A stretch of 64,000 bases of DNA from Cytospora piceicola (GCA_023375675.1 JALQBC010000010.1:62001-126000), one strand, 5' to 3'; positions 21,865 through 34,609 are shown, numbered from the stretch's first letter. Numbers and translations: made by a program. The notes: a model not told the origin generated them from the sequence alone.

Positions 21865-22950
21865 ATTGTGTAAGTGATCGAGCACAACAGAGGGTAGCTG
21901 AGGGATATACAGAAACAGACGTGATAACTATGATGATCTATGAAGACCGCAAGAGGTAACGGATCACCACAAAGTTCGTGTCCTCACTTTCCCGAAGAGG
22001 AGGCCTGGGTCCTGTCACTTGAAGTTGGACGAAACGCGCGGCACGGGCGGCTGCATGGATGGCACGCTGCAGGTGAAAATGTGCAGCGAACTACGAACTA
22101 TCACCTGCAGGATCCAATAGGGTCTAAGATGTGCCTCGTGTCAGCAAATGTGGCTTGCAGAAACGTGCGCCGTTATGTGCCAAGCCAGGACTTGACATAC
22201 TTCGTGGTACACACAGCCTCTTGCTTGCTCGCTTCTTGCAGAGAGAGTGCCAGTGGGAGTGGATCGGGTGTGGTGCAGAATTATATTTGGGTGTGGTGCC
22301 CGATCCACTCTTGACATGCTGTATGCCCAGCCTTACATTTTGGGAAGCTGGACACCACTACATCCTTAGCAGTGAAGCTGAGTGAACGCCTCGTGCAATT
22401 GTTGGTGCCCAAGCCATAAAGATCTACGTTCCGTCACAAAAATCAGCTGACGTTTCCTCTCGACCACACGCATCATGACTCTCTTAGGTGGTGTACTCTG
22501 AGGGGATTACTGTCATCTTATCTCCTCCTTGTCTCGGAGAGATACTGGTCGGGGAAACCTTCTTCAACAGTCAGCAAGTATGTAGGCCTCATGGTGATTC
22601 TCCGCCATCGTCCATGCCCAAGTCAGACTTAGCCACCGGGTACTCACGTCGGATGAAGTTCGCATTCGACTCGAACCGGACAATTAATGCCGCCGTGCAC
22701 AGGAAACGATGAAGACCAAATGTAGTCACACCCGCTGGCCGCTGGGCATCGCCCTACCTGGTAAGGCTCATCTTGCGCGGCCGCCCCCCGCCTCCTCCCC
22801 CACCTGTCACATATAGCCGTCACACTTGGTCTATTGAGGGTGTGGTACCATGCACATGCCTGACTGGATGTCGTACAAGAGAACGATAGCAAGGACATCC
22901 TCGCTCCTGAGTTCTGCCTTCCATGCCTCTGTAGTCAGCCTTTGGTCGAA
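21865..22950. other. Intergenic region between P450 and CFA-synthase-like genes
   Basis: No gene seen in about 1.1 kb. It contains a 12-bp inverted repeat with an internal direct repeat at 22257-22310 (separate entry). The last 100 bases are the leader of the next gene. Confidence 0.4.
22257..22310. repeat. Inverted repeat with nested direct repeat
   Basis: GAGTGGATCGGG (22257-22268) pairs perfectly with CCCGATCCACTC (22299-22310). Inside lie two direct copies of GGGTGTGGTGC (22266-22276 and 22289-22299). The arms could form a 12-bp stem with a 30-base loop, or be a dimeric protein-binding site. Role unknown. Confidence 0.5.
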
Positions 22951-24296
22951 ATGGATTTGTCTTACATCCTGCCCGTCGCAAAACGACTTGTTCTTGGTAG
23001 TTTTTCCGGCGCAATATCGGGAGCGTTGAAGATCGATAGTCCAAATGGTGATTCCACCACGCTCGGGAAGGAGTCCTCTGCCACACCGGCCCCCAAGATC
23101 CATGTTCTTAACGAGTTCTTCTGGCTGAGAGTGCTTGTATTTGGAGACATTGGCTTCGCAGAGAGCTACATGCTCCGTGAGATCAGAACAACAGATCTCA
23201 CGGCCGTGTTCGAGTTCTTCATCCGTAACAGCACAGCTGTCAACACGACCACGACGCTGGGTTTTGTGACGTCGCTGTTTGGTAGCCTGTTTCGAAGGAC
23301 CATCAACAACATTACCGCTTCACACGTCAATGCCGCGGCGCATTACTCTGTCAGCAATGAGATGTTCTCTGCATTCCTCAGCCCAGACATGACGTACTCT
23401 GCACCGATATGGCTGCCACTGTCCGACCCCCTCTCTAAGACCGAGACCCTGGAGGAGGCCCAGCTGAGGAAGCTCCAGTATGCCATCAGACAGACGCGCA
23501 TACGCCAGTCTGACCACGTGCTCGAGATAGGGACAGGATGGGGTAGCTTCGCGATCGCGGCGGCTCAGATGACAGGGTGTCGCGTGACGACCGTGACGCC
23601 AAGCAGCGAGCAGAAACATCTGGCTGAGGAGCGCATCAGGAGGGTGGGATTGGACGACAGGATCGAGGTGGTGCGGGCTGACTACCGCGAGCTGGGAGGG
23701 CTGGGGACGTTTGACAAGGTCGTGAGCATCGAGATGGTCGAACATGTCGGGCACGAGTTCCTGGACGCATATTTCGAGTGTGTGGATCGCTATCTGAAGA
23801 GCGACGGTGGTATTGGGTACTTCCAGTCCATCACGATTCCCGAGGCGAGATACGAGAGGTATCGGCGGAGTGAGGACTTCATCAAGAAGTACATATTCCC
23901 TGGTGGGCATCTGCCGACTGTCAGCGGGCTAGTCGCGAGTATCGATCGGGGTTCGAAAGGGAGACTCATCGTGGAGGAGATCAAGAGTGTGGGAGGTCAC
24001 TATTCCAAGGCGCTGAGATGTTGGAATGAAAGTTTCAAAGCAAACTTCGAGACCAAGATCGTTCCTGCGCTCAAAGAGCGAGACCCTGGCATGACAGCAG
24101 CTGAGGTGGAGGTATTCAGGAAGAAGTGGGAGGTAAGTCAAACGCACACAAGCGTCTCGAACGGAGAAAAGAGCTGACCTTTATATCCCAGTACTACTTC
24201 TGCTACTCAGAGGCAGGATTCAGAACCAAGGCACTGGGTGATGTCGCGATAACTGTCGGGAGAGAAAACTGTGTGGCGTTACTCGAAGAGGTATAA
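22951..24296 (+). CDS. Cyclopropane-fatty-acyl-phospholipid synthase-like SAM methyltransferase
   Basis: Two exons: 22951-24132 and 24192-24296, giving 428 aa. The intron is GTAAGT..CAG in phase 0. I start at the ATG MDLSYILPV; the frame continues upstream only from a TTG. It methylates unsaturated or hydroxylated lipid chains using SAM. Motifs are HYSVSNEMFSAFLSPDMTYS (substrate-binding block), SAM-binding VLEIGTGWGSFAIAAA near residues 190-205, SIEMVEHVGHEFL, YIFPGGHLPT, and the C-terminal RKKW-EYYFCYSEAGF joined across the intron. The position that is Cys in the bacterial Y-(S/T)-C block reads Ala here (YSAPIW). It lies on the same strand just after the P450, which suggests related lipid chemistry. 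Confidence 0.88.
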
Positions 24297-26457
24297 TGCA
24301 TGGCAGTCAGCTTCTAATGCACTTGCTAGCTGCCTATAAAGAAAAGGGAAAATGTAGACAGGATAAAAATAAGAACAGTATGCGGGGAGTCGAACCCTGG
24401 CCCTTAACGTTGCTCATTTAGGCATTAGCACCTGGGGCACTTAAGGATCGTGAGAACATCAGATACACACTTGACATCAACACCACAACATTAGCTGATC
24501 ATTCGGAAAGCAACATAATTCAACAAAACAGGATAATGCAACACAACGTAGGATGATAGGATTGAAATGAAAAGAGAACAAAAAGAAGAAGAAGAAAAAA
24601 GAAAGAAAAAGAGGGTTGCTTGAAAGGGCAAGTCTAGCTTGCGGTCCAGCCAGTTCAACTGGCTAGAAGCGGAGGCCAAGACAACTTGATCATGCGGCAC
24701 TGTTGTCCCTGACAGAGAACTTGTGACACCAGTGGAGAGCAGTACCCATCCGTCCGCCCGTTCGCCCGCCTGTTCAGTTCGACTCCAGCCAAATGCACCC
24801 GGTCGTCAACTACTATGACTTCCAAGGGATGCACCTGGTATCGCTCGCAATAGAATCGGGTAATGGCCACTCCCCAATTCTACGCCTGAGGGCAAAGTCG
24901 CCCCCCTTGACCGCTACACCAAGTTGCCTCGGGATTGTTGAAAGTGTATTGGTTGAATCCCATTATATACCTAGTAGACACTGCAGACCTGGAAACAGGC
25001 TGGCGCTTGGAGCTGCCTCTCCGATCAGGCACCAACCCCTGAGGTCATTTACACCCCCAGGTGCCCTGCCCCAAATAAACTGTTATTGTGCAAGGCTATG
25101 TATGTTTGAGTTCCCCCAAGCCTTCCTTGCCTTCCGTTCGTACCATGTCTATACCTGATCGTATGCACACATTAAAGTTGTTGTTTCTCCCTTTCTATCC
25201 CTTAAACTCCCTCATGTAATTCCCCTTCAACATCGCGCCCTCGAGACATGTGATGCTGTGGCTTCGGCTTACAGGTGTTGTAGTATACAGAGCTACTTCC
25301 CCACCACAGGCAAGGTCCGCCCGCTCGACATCGGCGGTTTTCACATCATAGCTACACTTACTACCCGTAGACATCTGGAAGCCTTCATGACCCGGAAGAG
25401 ACGAGGCGGCCGCATGCATGTGCTTGAGCTTCGCCTATGCATAATTTGAATGGCAGCGATATACTGATGCGGTCGATGAACTTGGCTGGAATGCCGGTCA
25501 AGATATCTTCCCTTTTAAGTGTATCGCTTGGCCGCGGCGTGAATCTCTTCAGGTAAGCCTTCGGGGTTGATGCTGTATAACCCGGCTCGGCCCCCGTGGC
25601 TCTCTATACAAAGAAAATCACGAACACGACCAACCTGTCAAATATTGAAATGTATAGCGAAGCGTTTTCCACTCGGTAACAGCACTATCTGTACTTAAGA
25701 GTCAACTGGTGTGAGTGCACCTGGGCATCATCGCTAGACTCGCAAACTACCTGCTCGCTTTTATAGAACACCAAGTTACTCACAGGAAAGAGACGCGTGG
25801 CCGGTGTGACAAGAATGACTTGTCGCATAGGAGGCCCCGTGTATGCTGTAGTTTTGCCGGGAAGAGGTAGCTGTCAATATTGTTATTCATTCTGTAGAGC
25901 TTACAAGATGATGTACTCAGCCGAGGCAGTCGCTGGAAAGATTATCATCTGAGAACTGAGGGTGCGTGAAATCGAATTTGCAAAAAAGTTCAGCTATTCC
26001 TGGGGCTCTCTGTTTCCAGTGACTTGTAAGTTTGATGCATGTGTGGTATGATATACCTTGAACACATTGAATGAGGAGACAGAACTACGACTATTTCTCT
26101 ACTTAGAGATCCGGGAGCTGCGGAAGACAGACGTGTGGACTAAATGCAAATGATGCCCACTCTGTCACCGTGGCCCTGCCACCCGGGTTGCAAAGCTTTA
26201 GGGACCAAACATCACTGGAAATTCAGCGTATTCTAGTGTTCAGGGCCTGGGAGCAACCGTAGAAGATCAACGGTAAATTGCCGCCTAGTTTCCAGCTTGA
26301 AGTGGTCAATAACAGCTGTCTTGCCCCTCCACTGTCCAATTGGTTGGATCTGCCCTCGAATTTCATCAAACCATCACCGCCAAAGCAACAGCTGCTGTAG
26401 AAACAAGCAAGCGATCTTCACAAATTTTACACAATAATCACCACAATCAATCTCAAA
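24297..26457. other. Long intergenic region
   Basis: About 2.2 kb without a supportable gene. It has an A/G-rich tract at about 24560-24612 and a tRNA-like T-loop on the minus strand near 24378-24395 that I rejected as a tRNA gene. Open frames such as 24793-25158 show no family resemblance. Confidence 0.4.
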
Positions 26458-27399
26458 ATGGCCTCAGGGCAGAATCGCGATAGGCACTGCAACACCCTCC
26501 GCGCCCACTTGCCTCGGGCCGGCTTCAGATGGCCTCCGCACGACTCATTGCTGCGGCAAGAGCGGCAAGACAAAACCGTTAGTAACGCGTCATTAGGCCC
26601 GAGAACACCCAAATGATTGTTCCAGACCGTGAGATTGGCCGTACTGACATGTAGAACCAACAATAGGTCCTCGAAGCTCTCCGCGACCATGGAGGAGCCA
26701 CGCTCCTCCATGCCGGCACTCGAACCAGACCTCGACATTTTCGAAAGCAAGTCGAGCAGATCCTCGCGGACATGTTGGACTTTGCGACGGCCGATGCCAA
26801 TGCTGGGAGGATCGATGAGTTCAACGAGCCGGTGAGTTGGCTTGGAGATCTGCGCACCCAGCTCCGGTGGGCTCAGAACATCGAGGAGAACACTTTCCTG
26901 GAGCTCTTTGTCCGGCTCCGATGTGCTCGCTTTGAGTGGAGCGAAAACCCGCGAGAGCCCTTCGACGTAAGTAGACCTCCCCATTCCAGCCCACCCTTCA
27001 AACCAACCAAGCCCTAACGCAACACGTTTCTCTTTCAAGGTCGATGAACATGGGGTCCTGGCACACGCCCTCGACGGATTTCACCGAGCTACTAGTGATA
27101 GCTTGGTGATCACTTTGGACCAGATTTACCTGATGTCCATAAATCCTGATTTGTCGGTGGGCACGGGGCGCGCGGGCGATGATCCCGCGGCGGCGGTGCC
27201 CCATACGCAGGGAACGAGCGCCCATGCCGCTGCGGGTGAGCCTCACCCACAGATGCCGTCGGCTTTGGACGGCGCAGGGGAGGACGAGGACGGCGACGTC
27301 CAGATGGATGAGGAGGACAGCGAGGATGGTCGTGTGCGGGACGTGCGCCTGCAGCTCGCCGCCACGGACCTGGGAGAGGATATGGAGGTGGATGAGTAG
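26458..27399 (+). CDS. Hypothetical protein with acidic C-terminal tail
   Basis: Proposed three exons: 26458-26577, 26667-26966 and 27040-27399, giving 259 aa. The ATG has an ideal context (CAAAATGG). Intron 1 uses GTTAGT with branch TACTGAC and acceptor TAG. Intron 2 is GTAAGT..AAG, and all junctions are in phase 0. The middle looks helical (VLEALRDHGGATLLHAG, FRKQVEQILADMLDFA, LRWAQNIEENTFLELFVRLRCARFEW). The last 60 residues are rich in Asp/Glu. I recognise no family. A 203-residue open frame runs antisense through the same bases, so the strand is not beyond doubt. Confidence 0.5.
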
Positions 27400-27416
27400 T
27401 GTACGATAATGGGGTC

Positions 27417-27431
27417 GGGGGGGGGGGGGGG
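27417..27431 (+). repeat. Poly-G run
   Basis: Fifteen consecutive G bases, 18 bases after the stop codon of the preceding gene. A likely slippage-prone site. Confidence 0.8.
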
Positions 27432-28245
27432 TCAGGTCATTCGTGTTCCCTTTTTATTTCTTATTTTTATTCAAAACAAATGAAAGGGAACCTCGATAAG
27501 AATATCTTCCCTCCTATGGTCTTGAGCGTGAAGATTGCCCTGATACGTCGACACCTCGACACCGCACAGGACACGGTCGGCCGCACGAAGATGACACCTC
27601 TGCTTTCCACTGTGATATTTAGATAGTTTAAGGCGGGAACCGTCGAGTAGGTCAGTCAGTTATTTTCAACAGGGCAGCCTTTGGGAGATGTGATCTCTAT
27701 TGGCCGATCATGGTCAGGAATGGTCGATCATGGGCAAGAGTGGATGAGGTGTCGTTGGGGCGGAACATGTGATTGGCTCATGTGCTGACAAAGATGGTTG
27801 CTGACAACAGCACGTACACTTCACCTCGGATTCCAAACTCTGCCCTTCCACCTTCACAGCTTGACACGAGACAATAATATGTATTGGCCGAAAAGTACCC
27901 TTCCAAATTGACCTGGAGTCTGACTTTCTCAATGCAGACAACCAGCCTCCTGCGTCCTGCGTTTTGCCTCCAATCGCCCCATATCCTTACCCGTTCCGTA
28001 CAATCGTGCAGCTTCCGGTGCAGCCAAACAGGTACTGCTGCTATGCCGAAGGAAACTATTTTTCATGCAGGCAGCATTACTGTAGGCAGCATCTTGTGGT
28101 TCCTGCGCGCGAAAAGACTCGTCCGGTCTCTTTGGTGTACAAGCCAACGGTTAGCATTGTCATTGGACCGGAGAGAACGAAGCGAAGAGGGATGAAACGC
28201 CAACCAGAATTCCAAGACAAAGAGTGAGTACTTGCAGGTAGCCGT
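27432..28245. other. Region between convergent genes; possible small ORF
   Basis: Mostly 3' flanks of two convergent genes. An ATG at 27932 opens an 87-codon frame (to 28195). Its start is basic and Ser/Thr/Arg-rich like a mitochondrial targeting peptide and is followed by FHAGSITVGSILWFLR, a possible short membrane segment. I do not recognise it and cannot decide whether it is a gene. Confidence 0.3.
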
Positions 28246-29160
28246 TCAAGGCGCAAGGGCCTCGGGAGCGTCAAGCTCCATGATCCTACTACCACTGCCA
28301 GTGCCATTGCTGTTGTTTGAGTAAATCACATTGCCGACCTTCAGGTTTACCAGGACCGCAGCAGGGCCCGAGATCATATCTGCAAATCTGGAGAACGATC
28401 TGTGGCGGTGGTAAGATGCTCTCGCGCGAGCGAAGTATCCGGGAAATGCGCCGACCACTCTGCGTAGAGACATGGTCATCTCGACGCGTGCTCGTGCGTT
28501 GGTGAAGCAGCCCGCTACAACCTTGTTATTCCAGACAGCGTACACACCGGACCCGGGGAACGACCACTGCAAGAGGTAGAAGAGCGTACGTGTGTCCTGC
28601 AGGAATCCCTCACGGCTCCAATGCGTCGATCGCGCTACCTCTGCGAGTTCTCCGTCATCATCGTCATCATCGTCACGGAAGACTTGCCCTTGCCTCTGGA
28701 TCCAGCCGAGCGGAGTCATGTCGATACCAACGCGTCCAATCTGGAGGTCTTGACCTTGTTGGGAGCGTCCGCCAAGTCGCACCAGAGTGAGGTTACTAAA
28801 GGAGCAGCCATTGGATATTAAGCCGAGTCTGTCTCTGTTCTCGCATACGAAAGTGACGACATCCTCCTCGCTAGACCAGAGCTCTCCGCGGCGAAGTGGA
28901 ATGGTCTTCGGCAGCCACATGCGAACGGCGTGGCGCGCTTCGTTGCATGCTAGGGCGAGGTTGCGGGCATCATGGGTCTCGGTGACTGTATCGGGGGTGT
29001 GCTCAATGTCGGCGATCCTCTGGCCTTGCTTGTTGGTAATGATGCCGTGCATGCGCACGTGGAGAACGCGTGGGCCGTTGTGAGCGCTCTCGACAGCAGC
29101 GTCCCATATGGCACAGCGCATCTCGGGCGGGAGGTCACCGAAGAGACTGAATGAATCCAT
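28246..29160 (-). CDS. 2EXR-domain protein (fungal, F-box-like start)
   Basis: Single exon, 304 aa, start ATG at 29160 in a good context (ACCATGG), stop TGA at 28248-28246. The N-terminus, FGDLPPEMRCAIWDAAV, is the signature of the fungal 2EXR family, which resembles F-box starts. It is followed by a segment on conserved hydrophobic and Arg residues (HDARNLALACNEARHAV). A run of Asp residues (DDDDDDD) lies near residue 165. The family is large and expanded in Pezizomycotina; function is unknown. Confidence 0.75.
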   Translation of the reverse strand: MDSFSLFGDLPPEMRCAIWDAAVESAHNGPRVLHVRMHGIITNKQGQRIADIEHTPDTVTETHDARNLALACNEARHAVRMWLPKTIPLRRGELWSSEEDVVTFVCENRDRLGLISNGCSFSNLTLVRLGGRSQQGQDLQIGRVGIDMTPLGWIQRQGQVFRDDDDDDDGELAEVARSTHWSREGFLQDTRTLFYLLQWSFPGSGVYAVWNNKVVAGCFTNARARVEMTMSLRRVVGAFPGYFARARASYHRHRSFSRFADMISGPAAVLVNLKVGNVIYSNNSNGTGSGSRIMELDAPEALAP

Positions 29161-30154
29161 GGTTGCTGATTGATAAGTGGGTAGGTGAGACGAAGAGGAC
29201 TTCTTTGAGAAGGAATGCCAGAGAAAGAGAGATTGTGATGGTAGTGGTGGAGGGAGAAGATGAAACAGTTGAGATGGACTTTTCGAGTTTGAGGGGTGCT
29301 TGGTTGGTGAACGGCGGGTTCCAATGAAGGCGTCAAACGGAAGGAAAACGTCTGAGGGTTGTTTGCAGTCAAAGTTCGAAGTATTCTACTCCAGGTGCCT
29401 AGCCTGGGGGTGTTGCCCATCAAGAGCTGGCACCCTTTCGCAAGCTACAGCTACAACAACTACTACTAAGTACCTTCGAGATATACTGGCAAGCAGCTAC
29501 AGCTACAGCTGTAACCCTTACTAGGGTTTTCAGGTTTACTTGACGCCTGGAAATATCACAGGCAGGTTTGTAGATGAGGTTGGTTTTCAAGGTATGTTCC
29601 GTGAGGAGGGTAGCACACATCTACACTGCCAAGAGCATCAACATTGTATCACAGTCAAGCTAATGGCAATAATTCTCACTACATAGGATTACTCGGAAAC
29701 ACTCTGCTCTTTTTGTTCACGAGTTTGAGGTTGGTCTTGTTACTGATTATCTATTGGGTATAGACCTTCTCAGATAGGTCGCCTTTCTGCCGGTGAAGTA
29801 GACTGGTACCTACATACCTGTACAGTAGCATTTGAGATATTCGGGGAATGGGTCAATACATCTGCTGCTGTCCCTATAGTATGTGTATTTTCTTCCATTT
29901 TCTTCCATCCACCGGATAGTCTGATATTTGGGACAGCCCCGGGTAGGTTGATTATGTATCTAGGGATTTGAGTAGATGGAATGGATGATCATGACAAAGT
30001 GGCATCGTGACACTGTGACATCGCGAGTGGCGGATTGGCGATGACTGATGACTAAGCCGGAAACACTGGGTACTTACTTTTCACTTCACTGGAGCCGCAT
30101 GCTCGGCACGCCATAGGTTCGGTCCACTGTTTGTCCCTATCGTATCGAATTACG
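29161..30154. other. Intergenic region left of the retrotransposon
   Basis: Promoter side of the 2EXR gene and spacer up to the transposon insertion site. Short CTACAGCTACAA-type repeats occur near 29442-29515. No gene seen. Base composition is normal right up to the transposon edge. Confidence 0.4.
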
Positions 30155-30159
30155 ACAAC

Positions 30160-30325
30160 TGTCAGACGGCAGCAGGGGTGCCTACGGAAATACCTCGGTC
30201 CGTATGAATAAGTAAGTCACACAATTAACTTCGGGATATATTTAATATAAAAATTAACGTACCCGAGTAAGCGGGGTACGAAACAATATATTAACAGATT
30301 AATCGAATATATATTACGTATAATA
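30160..30325 (+). repeat. 5' LTR of the copia element
   Basis: 166 bp, matching 36354-36519 along its whole length. I count about fifteen differences and all are transitions. The end that should read GTGACA has become ATAATA here, so the terminal CA is lost by C-to-T change. Confidence 0.95.
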
Positions 30326-32559
30326 ATTAAAAGTCTTATACGCTATAAGAGTTAATCGCGCTATACCGTACGTACACCTACTCGAAAAAGAAATAATAGC
30401 CTATAACACCTTAGCTAGTACTACGGTTATCTATAAAACTCTTAAAGACTAAAACACTTTCGAAAATTAGCTTAAAATTAGGGTAAAACAGGTAAATATC
30501 TAGCTAGCTATAATATAAGAGAAAGCCTAGCTATCTTTCCCGCAGGCACTACTACTAGAAAAGTTCGAATAAGCTGCCTTAACACGTTAGACAGCGGTAT
30601 AGTATAAAACCTTAAGCCCGGCTATTAAGGTCTCGGAACTGTCTATAGCTAGCTGTATAGACTATCTATAGGTATAAAAGGACTACGAGTTTAATATAAA
30701 AAGATAAGATATATATAAAACTCGAAAAGCAGCGGTATAAAGCTAAGTGCTAAATTCGGTTATAAAAACCTATACTTTAATATACTACTATACCGAGGAT
30801 TTAAATAACTAGTATACTAATCTACTAGCGATAGCGTAGCTAAAGATACGAAATAAAGAAGCCGATACCTCGGATAATTATAATATAATATTAGCGGCTC
30901 TAAACTATAGAATAACGTAAAAACGACTTATAACCTAAATTAAGGAGTAGGAAAAGGCAATAGCTATAGGTAACAGATACTAAATCTCTTAAGTCTTTAA
31001 AGCCTATAGCTAAACAGACTATCTGTTTATAGCATTTAGCCGTATAGATTATCTTAAAGGCTAAGTAACTAGCTATAGAATTACTAACTAGTCGAGAATA
31101 AATAACAATAGTTTTAGTTATATCTATACGGTAGTAGACCTTCGTTAAAAACTATATATAATAGTAAAAACGGTTGCCTTATGTAACCGGATAAGGCGTA
31201 GCGTATACGTAGTATATAGTATTTAGTATAATTAAAAGGAAACCTTAGTAAAGGGATCGGTAAAATAAAGTAAAGGTAAGCTAAGAAGAAAACGAGCCCG
31301 GAACAGCTTAAAACGGAAAAAAAGTAAAAAGGAATCCTTACTTAAACGTAGTAAGACGTTATACGAGGTATATAAAAAACCGCACCGCCTATAAGACTAC
31401 TAGGTAATATTCCCTAAAGAAGCCGTTTTATAGTTTAAACTATATTATCCCGACGTTTTAGTAGTAAAGTAAAGGATTTAGCAGGATAAAGACTTAGCCT
31501 ATCGGATCGAAAGGCTTAAGATTTAAAAGGCAGGTAAATAATAACTAGTATAAGGGTATACGTTAGCTGCTTTTTTAGTTAAGGTATAAACAGCGTTCTA
31601 AAATATAAAGATCGAATTTATCTACCTACTTATATAGTTAACCTTACTAGACTTAAGCACGACTATACCTATTTTTAATAATATTTATCGGTTTATAAAC
31701 GCTAAGGTAGCAGACCCTTCTAAGTATATAATCGCTAGAAATAGAGAAGTACCTATCTTTACGTAGAAAGACGTCGATATTAAGGTATAAGAGGATAACG
31801 GCCTAAAGGTGTTTAGAGTTAAAAACGCAGCCTTTTATAAGAGATTCGTATACAATTTAATACTACTTAACTAGTTTTAGGAAAGAAAATACTATTAAAA
31901 CAATAAAAAGGACTAAAATACTATTAAACGGAACTACGATAACTCCCTCTTATATACTTTTTCTATAAAATATAGATAAAATATACTAAAGAGGCTTTTA
32001 AATACCGTAACTAAGGTTACGTTTAAGGAAAGAGCAGCTTTATTTAATATAACGTTATAGAAAATAGGACGGCAGGTTTCGGATAAATTCTAATACTTAC
32101 AGCTAAAACATTTAAAGCTAAAAAGACTTAATAAGGTTACTAGCTTATACCGAAGTACTTAGATAAGGTAGAAGCCCTATATACACGAATATAACGGATA
32201 TACTATAAGAAAGATAAAAAGATAAGTGTTCCGGGTCTTTCGAGAAGAACTATAAAAAATCTAACGCTTCGTTTTAGATTTTACCGATATTATAAAGGAC
32301 CTTAAAGGATATAAAGCGGCAGCCTTTTTTACCTATTATAAAACGGAGGTAATATATAACTATTACCTTTAAAACCGAGACTAAACTACGTTAAAGCGCC
32401 TACTAGAATCCTTTATAGGAACTATAAAGAATAAAAGAGTAACACTTAAGACCCTCGAGTATAATAGAGAAATCGTTAAACTATAACAGCTAAAAGACTA
32501 GCTAGAAAACGATAATAACGTTAAAATTAAGCCCTCGGTACCTTAAATATAAGCATAGA

Positions 32560-32720
32560 ACGGTACTGCCGAACGCTCGGGGGGTATAGTTACTACGAAG
32601 GTAAGGTATATAATAGTTTATATAAAACTTCCGAATTTCCTTTAAAGAGAAGTGATTAAGATAGCTATATATCTGTATAACCGGCTTCCGAAGTATATCT
32701 AAGGGCGATAAAAGACCTTA
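32560..32720 (+). pseudogene. Integrase remnant of the copia element
   Basis: Read in the plus direction, the region gives AERSGGIVTTK and, slightly later, AIYLYNRLPKY, typical of the catalytic-core end of copia integrases (usual form NG.AER....). It is broken by stop codons produced by RIP-type changes. Its position before reverse transcriptase is what separates copia from gypsy elements. Confidence 0.8.
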
Positions 32721-33539
32721 TTAAAAAGATAAAATAAACTTATAGTTAAGTTCTCTACTAATTTCCGCCTTTAAGTATACTATCTGCAGGTATTTAGCTA
32801 TAAAGTATACGTAATAATACCTACGGCATAAAGTAAAATAAAGTAACTAAAGAAGATAAACCTTCGGGCCTAAATAAGCTACCTTATAAGATATAAATCG
32901 ACTAACATCTATAGGATATAAAACCCTTAAACTAATAAAGTATACGCCTTAAGAGATATTATTTTCGATAAAAAAATAACGTTTAGTAGCTAAATAGACT
33001 ACTTATAAGATAATATCCGAGAGGTAAATACTAATATATTATAAGAATACCTATATTAATAGACAATCCTGTAAGAGAACCTAATAAGTGTTTTACCTAA
33101 AGAGGAAAAAGTAAGAGATCTCGAAAGTAGTACCGTCTACGTTAAAGTTAATATAAAAGCGGAAGTATATAAAAGCAGGAATAAAACAGCAGAAGAGTAC
33201 GCTAAAAAGACTAATTACCTTCTAAGTAAAACGTATATATACCTACTAACCTTAAAAGCATCTCCCTTTCCGCTATATAGCTCTATCCTTACAGCCTTTA
33301 TAACGAAGACAGATAAAAAATGCTTAAAAGATAAAACAATACCTTAAACTAATAAGGTACACCTATAGATTTTAGCGTTTAATATAAGAAGACTGTAAAA
33401 CTAGTTAAGATAGTAAGACAGGAAGACTATTATAAAGGGTATAGTATAGAAAGAAATAAAAAAGTTATCCCGAAGGATAAAAAGCGTAGATCCGGGTACG
33501 ATATTATACCGTTTATAAAAAAAAATAGAAGATATATAG

Positions 33540-34260
33540 ACGAGAGCTACCCCTAGCTTTAAAAACGTTTTATAAACGTTACAGACATATTTATAAAGAC
33601 TTATTTAGATAAATAGAGAGGGACTATCTTTAGAGCTATAAGGAAATATAGTTATAAGAAGAAAAAGCAGCAGGCGTAGCAGCTAGAAAGACTTTACTAG
33701 ACTATATATAGGTATATATTTATAAATATAATAAGCACGGGTTTTTTACTAAATATAAAGCCCGGCTAGTTATCCGAGGGGATTAACAATAAAAGGGCGA
33801 TATAGAAGAAACCTACGTAACTACCTTTACTAGAAAGTCATTTAAAACAATAATAGCGATCGTAGCTAGGTTTAATCTCGAACTTATTTAGTATAATACA
33901 GTTAATACCTTCGTTAACGTATTACTTAATAAAGAGATCTATATACGTATACTATAGAGATATCGAAAGCTAAGGCAGGTCCTTTTACTAAGAAAGGCCT
34001 TTTATAGACTCAGAGAATCTCTATTACTATAGTAAAAAGAACTTACTTGTATACTTAAAGAGATCGGTTTTACCTTAGTTCCTTATAAGCCTTATTATTT
34101 TACGTAAAGTAACGTGCTAATCTTCTTCTACGTAGATAATATCGTTATTATATATTAAAGTAAAGATAAGAAAGTAGCTAAAGAAGCTGTTAAGTAGCTA
34201 AAGTTACGATATAGAATTATAGGTAAAGACAACCTTTAATAGTTTCTAAGTATTACGATA
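33540..34260 (+). pseudogene. Reverse transcriptase remnant of the copia element
   Basis: Segments readable on the plus strand include KYKARLVIRGD (near 33750-33785), RKSFKTIIAIVARFNLELI (near 33830-33895) and FFYVDNIVIIY (near 34118-34155), where Asn replaces the second catalytic Asp of YVDDI by a G-to-A change. Stops interrupt every frame. Non-functional. Confidence 0.85.
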
Positions 34261-34609
34261 CTTCGGGATAAAGCTATACGGAAGATCTAGCTTTCTTAAG
34301 CAGACTATATAAACAAAATATCGTCTCTCGTATAGATATAGTAGCGAGCTTTATATAAAACACTAATAGCCTTAGTAGAACTATTGCTATATCCGGACAG
34401 GGCGTCTATTATATTAGCCCGTTTATATTAACGTAAAGTCGGATTAATTCTATACGCGGCAGTAATTACGAAGCTAGATATAGCCTTTATAGTATCTAGG
34501 CTTACGCGGTTTAATATTAATTTAAGGCTACAGTATTATAAAGCAGCCGACCGGGTCTTAATATATTTTACTTAAATATCAGCTTTCGCTTTTAAATTAA
34601 AAGGAGCAG

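Noticed and set aside
24378..24450. tRNA-like T-loop (GGGTTCGACTCCC) on the minus strand, followed by a T run
   Set aside because: The T-stem has a mismatch, and no matching acceptor 5' strand, D-arm or anticodon arm can be folded upstream. At best a decayed fragment.
26427..27038. 203-codon open frame on the minus strand
   Set aside because: It overlaps a plus-strand three-exon model with a better start context and splice signals. It has no recognisable motif, though the strand is not fully settled.
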